12,766 bases of DNA from Betaproteobacteria bacterium (GTDB lineage Bacteria; Pseudomonadota; Gammaproteobacteria; Burkholderiales; Burkholderiaceae_C): NCBI GenBank assembly GCA_005882155.1, contig VBCQ01000408.1:1-12766 (forward strand), read 5' to 3'. Within the stretch, counting starts at the first letter, position 1; each line of letters starts with the position of its first letter. The notes below the pieces were generated by a model, which did no database searches, was not told where the DNA came from, and saw only the letters and a program-made list of their open reading frames with translations. The position numbers and the translations under genes were made by a program. Positions 5,810 to 12,696 of this stretch are shown one piece after another.

Positions 5810-6160
5810 ATGAGCATGCATTCGAGAAAACACATGTGGCTTCACGGCCTGAAGTTCGCCGTCGTCGCGCTGGTGGCCATCGGCGTCGCGGGCGCGGTGG
5901 TGATGGCGCTGTGGAACTGGCTCGCGCCGGCACTCTTCGGTGGGCACTTCATCGACTTCTGGCAGGCGCTTGGCCTCCTGGTGCTGAGCAGAGTGCTGTT
6001 CGGCGGTTGGCGCGGCGGCCACGGCCGGCACTGGCGCGCTCGCATGGCGCAGCGCTGGGACGCGATGTCGGACGAAGAGCGCGAGCGCTTCCGCGAAGGC
6101 ATGCGAGCGCGCTGCGGCGCTCGCCCCATCGAGCGCACGCCGGGCGATCAGCCTTCTTGA
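5810..6160 (+). CDS. Small two-helix membrane protein paired with the ECF sigma factor
   Basis: This 116-residue protein has a basic N-terminus, one helix at about 14-36, an amphipathic turn LWNWLAPALFGG (34-45), a second helix at about 47-65 (FIDFWQALGLLVLSRVLFGG), and a basic then acidic cytoplasmic-type tail (WRARMAQRWDAMSDEERERF, 75-94). I have a general memory of proteins with LWNWL..LFG and FWQALGLL signatures near ECF sigma genes, but no established function. It lacks the HxxxCxxC zinc site of common anti-sigma factors; C102 is its only Cys. AAGG at 5800-5803 favours the ATG at 5810 over the one at 5804. An anti-sigma or sensing role is inferred purely from the operon. It ends 9 bp from the convergent hydrolase gene. 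Confidence 0.82.
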   Translation: MSMHSRKHMWLHGLKFAVVALVAIGVAGAVVMALWNWLAPALFGGHFIDFWQALGLLVLSRVLFGGWRGGHGRHWRARMAQRWDAMSDEERERFREGMRARCGARPIERTPGDQPS

Positions 6161-6181
6161 GCGCGGGGCTCAGCCCAGCGC
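6161..6181. terminator. Possible hairpin between convergent genes
   Basis: GCGC (6161-6164) and GGGCT (6166-6170) face AGCCC (6172-6176) and GCGC (6178-6181), nine pairs with one G/A mismatch. Physically the loop would open to TCA. It covers the stop codon of the minus-strand hydrolase and follows the plus-strand stop by one base. No T-run follows, so terminator function is only possible. Confidence 0.3.
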
Positions 6182-7066
6182 CGTGCGATACAGCGAGAGC
6201 AGCTCGCTCCACGCGCGCTCCGCGTCGGGTTTGCTGTAGATCGGCGAGCCGTTTTCGGCCGGCATGTCGGGCACGCACCAGCCATGCCGCGCCGGGTAGA
6301 CCTCGATCTTGGCCGGCACCTTGGCCTGCGCGAAGGCCTCGCGCAGCTTGTCCTTCGCGTCCGGCTGCTTCTGGTCGTCGTTCGATGCGATCGCGAACAG
6401 CATCTGCGCCTTGATCTTCGGCGCCAGCAGGTGCGGGCTGTCGGGCTTGTCGGTGACGAGGCCGCCACCGTGGAACGAGCCGCCTGCGCCGACGCGTTCG
6501 GGCACGGCGGCGGCCGTCAGCACGACAAGGCGCCCGCCCATGCAATAGCCTTGCGTGCCGATCTTCTTGCGCTTGTCGACCGACGACTGCGCATCGAGGA
6601 AGGCGACGTACGCGGTCGCGTCCTTCGCGACGGCATCGGAACCATTCACCGATGCCATCAATGGCCGCAGCTTGGCCATGTCGGCCTGATTCTGAAAATC
6701 GAAGTGCGACCCGGTCTCGAATTGCGGCGCCTTGGCGACCCGATAAAAGGGATTGGGCACCAGCACCGCATAGCCTTCGGCGGCGAGGCGGCGCGCCATC
6801 TCGCGCATCGATGGCCGCAAGCCGAATGCATCGGGCCACAGCAGCACGCCGGGGTGCGCGCCGCTGGCCGGGTGGATGAAGGCCGCATCGCAGCGGCCAT
6901 CGGGTGTCGTCACCACGACATCGTTCTCGACCACCGGCTGCGGGGCCGCAGCCGCCGCGCCTGTGCTGCCCGCGAGGCCGGCTGCCACCGACAGGGCGAC
7001 GAACTCGCGTCGCGAGAGATCGTTCATCGCCGCCGTGCCAGCCGTTTGTGCTTCGCGCTTGTCCAT
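6170..7066 (-). CDS. Tat-exported dienelactone hydrolase family protein
   Basis: A 298-residue dienelactone-hydrolase-type alpha/beta hydrolase. The catalytic nucleophile is C175 in GYCMGG, the acid is D230 or D231 in ASNDD, and the His is H261 in RHGW. The oxyanion region is LLWPDAFGL (75-83). The N-terminus carries a twin-arginine signal: LSRREF (17-22) followed by an Ala/Gly-rich hydrophobic stretch ending in AAAAAP about residue 42, so it is probably exported folded to the periplasm. The ATG at 7066 is preferred because AGGAG lies 8 bases upstream; an internal Met at residue 14 would still keep the RR motif. It is downstream of a second, cytoplasmic family member after 120 bp. Dienelactone hydrolases open lactones in chloroaromatic degradation, but many exported paralogues have unknown substrates. 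Confidence 0.88.
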   Translation of the reverse strand: MDKREAQTAGTAAMNDLSRREFVALSVAAGLAGSTGAAAAAPQPVVENDVVVTTPDGRCDAAFIHPASGAHPGVLLWPDAFGLRPSMREMARRLAAEGYAVLVPNPFYRVAKAPQFETGSHFDFQNQADMAKLRPLMASVNGSDAVAKDATAYVAFLDAQSSVDKRKKIGTQGYCMGGRLVVLTAAAVPERVGAGGSFHGGGLVTDKPDSPHLLAPKIKAQMLFAIASNDDQKQPDAKDKLREAFAQAKVPAKIEVYPARHGWCVPDMPAENGSPIYSKPDAERAWSELLSLYRTALG

Positions 7067-7088
7067 CGTGCAGTCTCCTGAGTTGAAC

Positions 7089-7101
7089 GCCGTGACACGG
7101 C
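7089..7101. promoter_or_regulatory. Dyad upstream of the Tat-exported hydrolase
   Basis: GCCGTGACACGGC is a perfect inverted repeat with 5-bp arms and a GAC centre, 22-35 bases before the hydrolase start on the minus strand. It could be an operator or a leader hairpin. The rest of the 120-bp gap (7067-7186) shows no clear promoter pair, so whether this gene is transcribed separately from its upstream neighbour is open. Confidence 0.25.
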
Positions 7102-7186
7102 AAGAGCCGGCGATGATGCTGCGAAGTGCAGTCCGTGACGGCAGCAGTGTTTTGGCCGCAGCGCGACTGCAGCGCCGAACGCCTCG

Positions 7187-8020
7187 TCATGGCAGGCGAG
7201 TCGGTCCGAGCCGGTGCGCGAAGAACGACAGGATCTCGTCGCGCGCTGCGATCGTCGGCTGACCCGCTTCGTCGATCAAGTGAGCCGTGACAACGCTGTG
7301 CGGGCTTGCCACCACCTTGTCGAAGAACGGCGGGGTGGTCGGATTGGCGGCGCTGTCGGGCAGTACGCGGGCGACGAAGCGTTGACCGAGCGCTTCGCTG
7401 AACGCGGCGAAGCGCTGCGCCTTGCAGTGCTTGTCGCCTTCGAATCGATAGGCCATGACGGTCAGATCCTCGCGCTCCAGGCGTTCTCGAACATATGCAA
7501 GCTCGGCGGGTGCCATCGCCATTCCGGCCGGGTCGTCCATCGGCAACGCCGGCTGGCACACCACCGGCGCGAGCATCGCCGGCTCGAGCATCATCGACAG
7601 AGCAAAGTTGCCGGTGAAGCACATGCCGATCGCGCCGACGCCGGGCCCACCGCACTCCTCGTGCGCCAGCCTGGCGAGCGCGCGCAACCATTGCGTCACC
7701 GGGCTCGACTCGTTGGCGGCGAACGCACGAAACTCGGCGCTGACGCAGGCCCGCCTGAAGGTCGCGATGCCTTCATCGACACCCGGCACGGCACCATCGC
7801 GGCCGAACAGCGACGGCATGTAGACGGTGAAGCCCGCGTCGCGCACCCAGCGGCTGAAGCGCGCGACCTGCGGGCTGATGCCAGGCATCTCGGTCATCAC
7901 GATCACCGCGGGGCCCTGGCCCATCACGTGAACCCATTTCGTGGTCCCGTCGAGGGTGATCTGGCGATGCTCGAAGTCGTCGAGCGGGTCGTCTTCGTTC
8001 ATTTTTCGTTGGGTCGTCAT
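7187..8020 (-). CDS. Dienelactone hydrolase family protein (cytoplasmic)
   Basis: This 277-residue protein has the dienelactone hydrolase pattern with a cysteine nucleophile: GMCFTGN (132-138) with C134, acid D196 in FEGDKHC, and H241 in SPHSVV. An oxyanion segment TEMPGISPQ (43-51) is present. No signal peptide or membrane helix is seen. The ATG at 8020 is clearly favoured because GGAGGAG lies just upstream on the minus strand; the earlier in-frame start at 8056 would sit before this site. It is a family member of its downstream neighbour but only distantly similar, so tandem duplication would be old. Its promoter must lie in the 106-bp region shared with the divergent GlxA-type regulator, which probably controls it. 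The substrate is unknown; lactone or ester hydrolysis is inferred. Confidence 0.85.
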   Translation of the reverse strand: MTTQRKMNEDDPLDDFEHRQITLDGTTKWVHVMGQGPAVIVMTEMPGISPQVARFSRWVRDAGFTVYMPSLFGRDGAVPGVDEGIATFRRACVSAEFRAFAANESSPVTQWLRALARLAHEECGGPGVGAIGMCFTGNFALSMMLEPAMLAPVVCQPALPMDDPAGMAMAPAELAYVRERLEREDLTVMAYRFEGDKHCKAQRFAAFSEALGQRFVARVLPDSAANPTTPPFFDKVVASPHSVVTAHLIDEAGQPTIAARDEILSFFAHRLGPTRLP

Positions 8021-8126
8021 CGTGGCTCCTCCATGGCGGCGGCTCGAATTTGGCATTCGGAACGCTGCGAGCGGAAGGGCCTGAAAAGACTCATTTCGGG
8101 CTGAATTGGACAGCTATGATTCGCCC
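8021..8126. promoter_or_regulatory. Divergent promoter region, hydrolase / GlxA-type regulator
   Basis: This 106-bp region separates divergent starts. On the plus strand TATGAT at 8115-8120 is a good -10 match ending 6 bases before the regulator ATG at 8127. That places the predicted transcript start at or next to the ATG, and there is no ribosome binding site, so the regulator mRNA may be leaderless. No good -35 is visible. The minus strand carries the strong GGAGGAG of the hydrolase gene. Confidence 0.35.
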
Positions 8127-9095
8127 ATGAAAACCGTCTGGATTCTGGCGCTCGACGGCGTCATGGATTCGAGCCTCGCCATCACGCTCGATGTGTTGCG
8201 TGCCGCGCAGTCGTTCGCGGCGCGGTCGAAAGCGGCAACGCCGTTCGAGTACCGGGTGTTGAGCTCTCGCGCTCAGTTGCGCACCGGCTGCGGGCTGAAG
8301 CTGCGCAGCGACGGAACCTTTCGGCAAGCCTTGTCGAGCGACGCTTTGCCGCATTGGGTCGTCGTGCCGGCGCTCGGCGAATACGGCAGCCAGCTCGCCG
8401 CTCACCTGTCGCGGCCCGACGCCGTGCAGGCGCAGCGGCTGCTGCGCTCGCTGCACGCGCGCAAGGTGCGCATCGGCGCGTCATGCGCGGCGGTGTTCGT
8501 GCTCGCCGAGGCCGGGCTGCTGGCAGGTCATGAGGTCACCACGACCTGGTGGCTCGCGGCCCAGTTTCGCGCTCGCTTCCCCGACCTCCGGCTCGACGAG
8601 CGTCGAATGGTCGTGCGCGATGGCCATCTGCTGACGGCCGGATCGGCGTTCTCGCAGCTCGACCTGATGCTCGCGGTACTCACCGACCTTGTCGGTGTGC
8701 GTGTGGCCGACCTGTGCGCGCGCTATCTGCTGATCGACCGCCGCCCTTCGCAGGCGCGCTACATGGTGGCCTCGCACCTGCGCTCGCATGACGCCGCCGT
8801 CGCTACCGCAGAGCGCTGGATCGACGACCACCTGGCAGAGCCGATCACCGTGCGCGCGCTGTCGAAAGCGGTGGCGATGAGCGAAAAGACGTTCTCACGC
8901 AAGGTGCAAGCCGCCATCGGCATGTCGCCGGTCAAGCTGATCCAGCGCCGCCGCTTGATGATGGCGACGCACTTGATCGAGACGAGCAAGGCCTCGATCG
9001 AAGAGGTCGCGGCGCGGGTCGGATATCGAGACAGCACCACGCTGCGGCGTTTGATCCGGCGCGATCTGGGCACCAGCCCGACAGGGCTGCGCTGA
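8127..9095 (+). CDS. GlxA-family AraC-type transcriptional regulator
   Basis: A 322-residue two-domain regulator. The N-terminal part (about 3-190) is a DJ-1/PfpI-type class I glutamine-amidotransferase-like domain with the nucleophile-elbow Cys C120 in GASCAAVF; in GlxA/FtrA regulators it senses a ligand rather than acting as an enzyme. The C-terminal part (about 222-320) is an AraC/XylS DNA-binding domain with two helix-turn-helix units, about 242-263 (VRALSKAVAMSEKTFSRKV) and 290-311 (IEEVAARVGYRDSTTLRR), and the familiar MSPVKLIQRRRL link. I chose the ATG at 8127, which opens directly into the first strand (MKTVWILALDG); the earlier TTG at 8106 is unlikely. It is divergent from a dienelactone hydrolase gene and 43 bp upstream of a creatininase-family gene, both plausible targets. 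The ligand is unknown. Confidence 0.92.
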   Translation: MKTVWILALDGVMDSSLAITLDVLRAAQSFAARSKAATPFEYRVLSSRAQLRTGCGLKLRSDGTFRQALSSDALPHWVVVPALGEYGSQLAAHLSRPDAVQAQRLLRSLHARKVRIGASCAAVFVLAEAGLLAGHEVTTTWWLAAQFRARFPDLRLDERRMVVRDGHLLTAGSAFSQLDLMLAVLTDLVGVRVADLCARYLLIDRRPSQARYMVASHLRSHDAAVATAERWIDDHLAEPITVRALSKAVAMSEKTFSRKVQAAIGMSPVKLIQRRRLMMATHLIETSKASIEEVAARVGYRDSTTLRRLIRRDLGTSPTGLR

Positions 9096-9138
9096 GGTCG
9101 AGAATGGCTTCCATTGACATGCCGCTCGAGGAGCAACC

Positions 9139-9837
9139 ATGCGCGTTCGCGACACCAACTGGATGCAGATCGAAGCGTTGCTGCGCGCGGGCGAGGACCG
9201 TGCGGTGCTACCGCTGGGCAGCATCGAGCAGCACGCTTATCTGTCGTTGGCAGTCGACGCGACGCTCGCCGAGCAGATCGCCATCGACGCGGCCGAGCCG
9301 CTTGGCGTGCCGGTGTTCCCGGCGCAGCCGTACGGCTTCACGCCGACCTACATGGCCTATCCGGGAACGATGACGCTGCGCCTGCAAACGCTTCTTTCGG
9401 TGCTGAGCGATCTGGTCGAGTCGCTACACCATCACGGCTTTCGTCGGGTGCTGATCGTCAACGGTCATGGCGGCAACAGCGGCGCGGCGAGCCTTGCGCA
9501 GGAACTGATGTCGCGCCACCAGGGTCTCAAGCTGCGCTGGCACAACTGGTGGGCGGCACCGCGAACGATGGCCTTCGTGCGTGAGCACGATCCGCAGGCC
9601 TCGCACGCGTCGTGGATGGAGAACTTTGCATGCACCCGGATCGCCGGCGTGCAGATGCCAAGCGACGCGAAGCCGCTGGTCGACTACGCGCACATGTCGC
9701 AATTGGACCCGGATGCGAAGCGCGCCTACCTCGGCGACGGCTGCTACGGCGGGCGCTACGAGATGCCCGCTGCGATCACCGATCAGCTGTGGGCGATCGG
9801 CGTCGAAGAGACGCGCGAGGTATTGAGTCGCTGGTAG
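9139..9837 (+). CDS. Creatininase-family amidohydrolase
   Basis: A 232-residue member of the creatininase family, metal-dependent amidohydrolases that include creatinine amidohydrolase and cofactor-pathway enzymes. The metal-ligand pattern is intact: E30 and H32 in GSIEQH, D40, H110 in VNGHGGN, and E161 in HASWMEN. The usual HGPHLP stretch is replaced by HAYLSL, marking a subfamily distinct from true creatininase; the substrate is therefore open. The protein is soluble. The ATG at 9139 is supported by GAGGAG at 9128-9133, five bases upstream. It lies 43 bp behind the GlxA-type regulator on the same strand, so the two probably form a bicistron. It is convergent with the peroxiredoxin-like gene, with only 15 bp between stops. 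Family assignment is firm, function unknown. Confidence 0.88.
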   Translation: MRVRDTNWMQIEALLRAGEDRAVLPLGSIEQHAYLSLAVDATLAEQIAIDAAEPLGVPVFPAQPYGFTPTYMAYPGTMTLRLQTLLSVLSDLVESLHHHGFRRVLIVNGHGGNSGAASLAQELMSRHQGLKLRWHNWWAAPRTMAFVREHDPQASHASWMENFACTRIAGVQMPSDAKPLVDYAHMSQLDPDAKRAYLGDGCYGGRYEMPAAITDQLWAIGVEETREVLSRW

Positions 9838-9865
9838 CGACCCGCTGCGCCTTCAGTTTGCGCAG
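9827..9865. terminator. Two small hairpins at the convergent stop codons
   Basis: GTCGCT (9827-9832) pairs with AGCGAC (9836-9841) around GGT, covering the creatininase stop codon. Then CTGCGC (9845-9850) pairs with GCGCAG (9860-9865). Neither is followed by a real T-run. They may limit read-through between the two convergent genes, but the evidence is only structural. Confidence 0.25.
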
Positions 9866-10509
9866 GCGCGCGCCGCGTTGAGGATCACCTCTTCGGAAGG
9901 GATCTTGCCGACACCGGCGAGTCCTTCGGTCGCGCACTCGATGTCGGCCCAGCGAACGATGCCGTCGCGATCGATGAGGAACAGCCCTTTCAGTTGCGGC
10001 CATTGCCGCTCGACATCGCCCTGATCGGCGGGCGTGTTGACATAGCCATCGCGCTCCTGCAGCACCTTGCCGGCCTTCGAGATCGGCAGCGGCTCAGCGA
10101 GCTCACCGGTCGGGTTGATGCGAATCGTGTCCATGGCTTCGAGCATCGCAGGCGTCGGCTCGGGCTTGGGCACGCGGTACGCGCGGTGCGTCGTCAAGTC
10201 GGGGTCACATGCCAGGCGCACGTGCGTCGGCCTGAGCTTGAAGTAGCGCCGCGCGTTTTCCGGCGCAGTCGCGACCACGCCGAGGGTCTCGACACCGAGT
10301 GCCTTCAGCTTGCCCTCGAACGTGCCGAGCTTGACGATCTCGCGCCGGCAGAACGGGCACCACAGGCCCAGCATCAGCGCGAGCAGCACGGGGCTGCGGC
10401 CGCGGTAACTGTCGAGCGAAATGGTCTCGGGCCCGGCGACCGCCGGCAGTGAGAACTGGGGAGCCGGTTCGCCCGGCCCGACGGGTTGGATCGGCATCGT
10501 GCTGCTCAT
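9853..10509 (-). CDS. Peroxiredoxin-like (AhpC/TSA, thioredoxin fold) protein
   Basis: A 218-residue thioredoxin-fold protein. The active site is LWCPFCRREI (49-58) with C51 and C54, at the place of the peroxidatic Cys, and the strand FLIDRDGIVRW (177-187) is typical of AhpC/TSA peroxiredoxins. A further Cys, C101, lies in ACDPDLTTHRAY. About 50 residues (112-165) are inserted between the core elements, longer than in standard peroxiredoxins. No signal peptide is seen. The CxxC could make it a disulfide reductase or an atypical two-Cys peroxidase. The ATG at 10509 follows AAGGA with about 9 bases of spacing. It starts 40 bp after the P450 stop on the same strand and may be the last gene of that operon, perhaps handling peroxide from uncoupled P450 turnover (inference). 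Confidence 0.82.
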   Translation of the reverse strand: MSSTMPIQPVGPGEPAPQFSLPAVAGPETISLDSYRGRSPVLLALMLGLWCPFCRREIVKLGTFEGKLKALGVETLGVVATAPENARRYFKLRPTHVRLACDPDLTTHRAYRVPKPEPTPAMLEAMDTIRINPTGELAEPLPISKAGKVLQERDGYVNTPADQGDVERQWPQLKGLFLIDRDGIVRWADIECATEGLAGVGKIPSEEVILNAARACAN

Positions 10510-10549
10510 GACGTGGTTCCTTGCGACGGGTTCACACGCAACAGTAGCA

Positions 10550-11758
10550 CTATCGATGCATGGGGCGGTAGCGGAGTTTCAAGGACGTCGGGCCGCGCAG
10601 GAACAAGCCGAAGTCGGGCGGTGGCGCGTCGTCGGCGAAGCGGATGTCGTGCATCGCCCGCAGCAGGCAGCCCATCGCGACCTCGACCTCGAACTTCGCG
10701 AGCATCGCGCCGATGCAGAAATGCCGCCCGGCGCCGAATGCGAGGTGGTCGGCGGCGGCGCTGAACGCGCGGTCGCTGTCGAGGTCAGCGCGGTGCATGT
10801 CGAACCGGTCGGGCTGCGCGAAGCGGCGCTCGTCGCGGTTGGCCGAGCCGAGGAAGCACAGCACCTCGGTGTCGGCCGGGATCTCACCGCCGCTGACCTG
10901 AACGGCGCTGCAGGTGCGACGCGGGATCATGTGCGTCGGCGCGGTGTAGCGCATCGACTCGGCGAGGGCGCGGCTCATCAACTCGGGCCGCTCGCGCAGC
11001 TCGGCGAGTTGCTCGGGGTGGGCGACGAGGTTGCGCATGAAGGTGGCGAGCGTCTTCTCTACCGTTTCGCCGCCGGCGAAGATCATCAGCATGCCGAAGC
11101 GGACGATCTCGTCGTCGCTGAGCTGCTGGCCGTCGACCTCGCTGTTGGCGAGCATCGCGAGCAGGCTCGCGCCGGGGCGGCCGCGGTGCGCTGCGACGAC
11201 CGGGCGCAGGTAGGCGTCGAGCGCGTCGCGTGCGCTCAGTCCCGCGCGGGTGACCTCGGGGTCGCCGACGAGATTGAGGCCGAAGCGCAGCAGCGCGGTG
11301 TACCAGGTGCGGAACTGGTCGCGGTCTTGCGGCGGCAAGCCGAGGATCGCGGCGAGCACGCCGACCGGGTAGGCGGCGATGAACTCGGCGACGAGTTCGA
11401 CTTCGCCTCGTTCGCGAAAGCCGGCGATGAGTCGCTCGGCGTGCGCGGCGATCGCGGCACCGAACGACGCGCGGATGTTGTCGGTGCGAAACGGCGCGGC
11501 GAGCAGGCGGCGCTGGCGTGCGTGGTCGGCGCCGTCGAGCTGGATGATCGTCAGGCCCAAGAGCGGCTCGAGCTGCGTCGCGTAGCTCTGGGTCGTGAAC
11601 TCGGCGCTGGTGGTGGCGAGGCGAACGTCGTTGTAGCGGCTCAGCACGTGGGCGCGCGCGGCGGCGTGGAAGTACAGCGGGTGGTCGTCGCGCATCGTCC
11701 GGTACAGGGGGTATGGGTCGGCGATGAAGGCGGGGGAGAAGATGTCGGGGGCGTTCAT
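10550..11758 (-). CDS. Cytochrome P450
   Basis: A 402-residue soluble class I bacterial P450. It shows HARQR in the C-helix (79-83), the I-helix oxygen-activation motif AGGET (228-232), ExxR as E267-R270 (ESMR), and the heme-binding loop FGAGRHFCIG (341-350) with cysteine ligand C348. The length fits the soluble bacterial type, with no membrane anchor. It hydroxylates or otherwise oxidises an unknown small molecule and needs a ferredoxin and reductase, neither of which is in the window. Its ATG (11756-11758) overlaps the TGA of the upstream SRPBCC gene as ATGA, so translation is coupled. The plus strand is open over the whole gene, a high-GC shadow. Substrate class cannot be told from sequence by eye. 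Confidence 0.95.
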   Translation of the reverse strand: MNAPDIFSPAFIADPYPLYRTMRDDHPLYFHAAARAHVLSRYNDVRLATTSAEFTTQSYATQLEPLLGLTIIQLDGADHARQRRLLAAPFRTDNIRASFGAAIAAHAERLIAGFRERGEVELVAEFIAAYPVGVLAAILGLPPQDRDQFRTWYTALLRFGLNLVGDPEVTRAGLSARDALDAYLRPVVAAHRGRPGASLLAMLANSEVDGQQLSDDEIVRFGMLMIFAGGETVEKTLATFMRNLVAHPEQLAELRERPELMSRALAESMRYTAPTHMIPRRTCSAVQVSGGEIPADTEVLCFLGSANRDERRFAQPDRFDMHRADLDSDRAFSAAADHLAFGAGRHFCIGAMLAKFEVEVAMGCLLRAMHDIRFADDAPPPDFGLFLRGPTSLKLRYRPMHR

Positions 11759-12696
11759 GGCAAATAACTCCGCCCCAACGCGAACGTCTCCAGATTGCCT
11801 GCCTTCCTCTCCAACAAGCGCTTGATGTTCATATCCTCCGCCCCATAGTCCGCCAAGCTCAACTTCCCATGCCGCTCGCGCGTCTCGTTGTTCCAGAACG
11901 TGATCCGGTGCAGCAGCAGGCCCGGCGCGCTCGGGTCACCGAACGCGTGCGCGAGCGGGATCAGCAGCATCGGCGCGCGTTGCATCACACCATGCCGCGG
12001 ATAAACGCAGTCCTGCTCGATGAGCCAATGGTCTTCAAGCTGGTGCGTGCGCAGCGTCACCTCGACGCTCTGGCGGTACTCGTCGACAAAGCGGCCACGC
12101 TGCGCAGCGACCTCGCCGTCGGGCTTCAATAGATGCGACCACTGCGCCATCGTTCGAAGGTCGCCGAGAAAAGCCACCGCCATCTCGATCGGCGCGTTGA
12201 TGTAGATCGTGTCGGCTTCGATCCGGTAGCGCCCGCGCGCGGCTTCGGTCAGGCCTTCACGGCGTTCGAGTGCGGCCTTCAGCGCGCGGCATACGGAATC
12301 GTGAACGGTCTGGATGCCGTCCATGATCATCTGCGTTCGCTGCAGCGGATCGATCGCCGCGACCCAATGGAAATAGACACCGCGCTCGCTCGACCCGGGC
12401 TCGACGTAGTCGGTGGGGAACAGCATCACCGGATACGACTTGAAGTACTCGCGGTACGCGTAACCGCATTGCCATTCGATCGCGTGGAAGCGCGGGTTCT
12501 CCAGCGAGCGCACGTGGTAGTACAGCGTGCGCTGGTAGCCCGATGCGCTGCCGATCCATGTGTCTTCGTCGACCTGCTCGAGCATGCGGCTGCCGAGCGT
12601 CCATTCGTCGAGGTTGGGCAGGCGCCGCAGGTAGGCGAACGCCGCTTCGGGGCTGATCGCGATGAAGGCCGAGATCGCGTAAGTGTTCTTTTCCAT
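11755..12696 (-). CDS. Tandem SRPBCC (START/Bet v1-like) protein
   Basis: A 313-residue protein that appears to be two SRPBCC-type ligand-binding domains in a row. Domain 1 opens with FIAISPEAAFAYLRRLPNLD (11-30) and EW; domain 2 opens with TIYINAPIEMAVAFLGDL (163-180) and ends that helix with MAQW. This is the same strand-helix pattern, followed in each by a run of beta strands. Such domains bind hydrophobic ligands and include polyketide cyclases and aromatase-type proteins. No signal peptide is seen. I chose the ATG at 12696, preceded by AAGGGA with seven bases of spacing; a TTG lies just before it. Its ATG overlaps the stop of the upstream partial gene (TGATG) and its own stop overlaps the P450 start. 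A substrate-binding or cyclase role beside the P450 is inference. Confidence 0.75.
   Translation of the reverse strand: MEKNTYAISAFIAISPEAAFAYLRRLPNLDEWTLGSRMLEQVDEDTWIGSASGYQRTLYYHVRSLENPRFHAIEWQCGYAYREYFKSYPVMLFPTDYVEPGSSERGVYFHWVAAIDPLQRTQMIMDGIQTVHDSVCRALKAALERREGLTEAARGRYRIEADTIYINAPIEMAVAFLGDLRTMAQWSHLLKPDGEVAAQRGRFVDEYRQSVEVTLRTHQLEDHWLIEQDCVYPRHGVMQRAPMLLIPLAHAFGDPSAPGLLLHRITFWNNETRERHGKLSLADYGAEDMNIKRLLERKAGNLETFALGRSYLP

Noticed and set aside
5949..7691. 580-codon minus-strand open frame spanning both hydrolase genes and the end of the membrane protein gene
   Set aside because: It runs in a different frame through two genes with clear Cys-Asp-His motifs and is Arg-rich throughout, so it is a shadow.
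10421..11767. 448-codon plus-strand open frame across the P450 gene
   Set aside because: The P450 motifs on the minus strand are unmistakable. The plus-strand product is a low-complexity Val/Glu/Arg/Ala composition typical of an antisense shadow.
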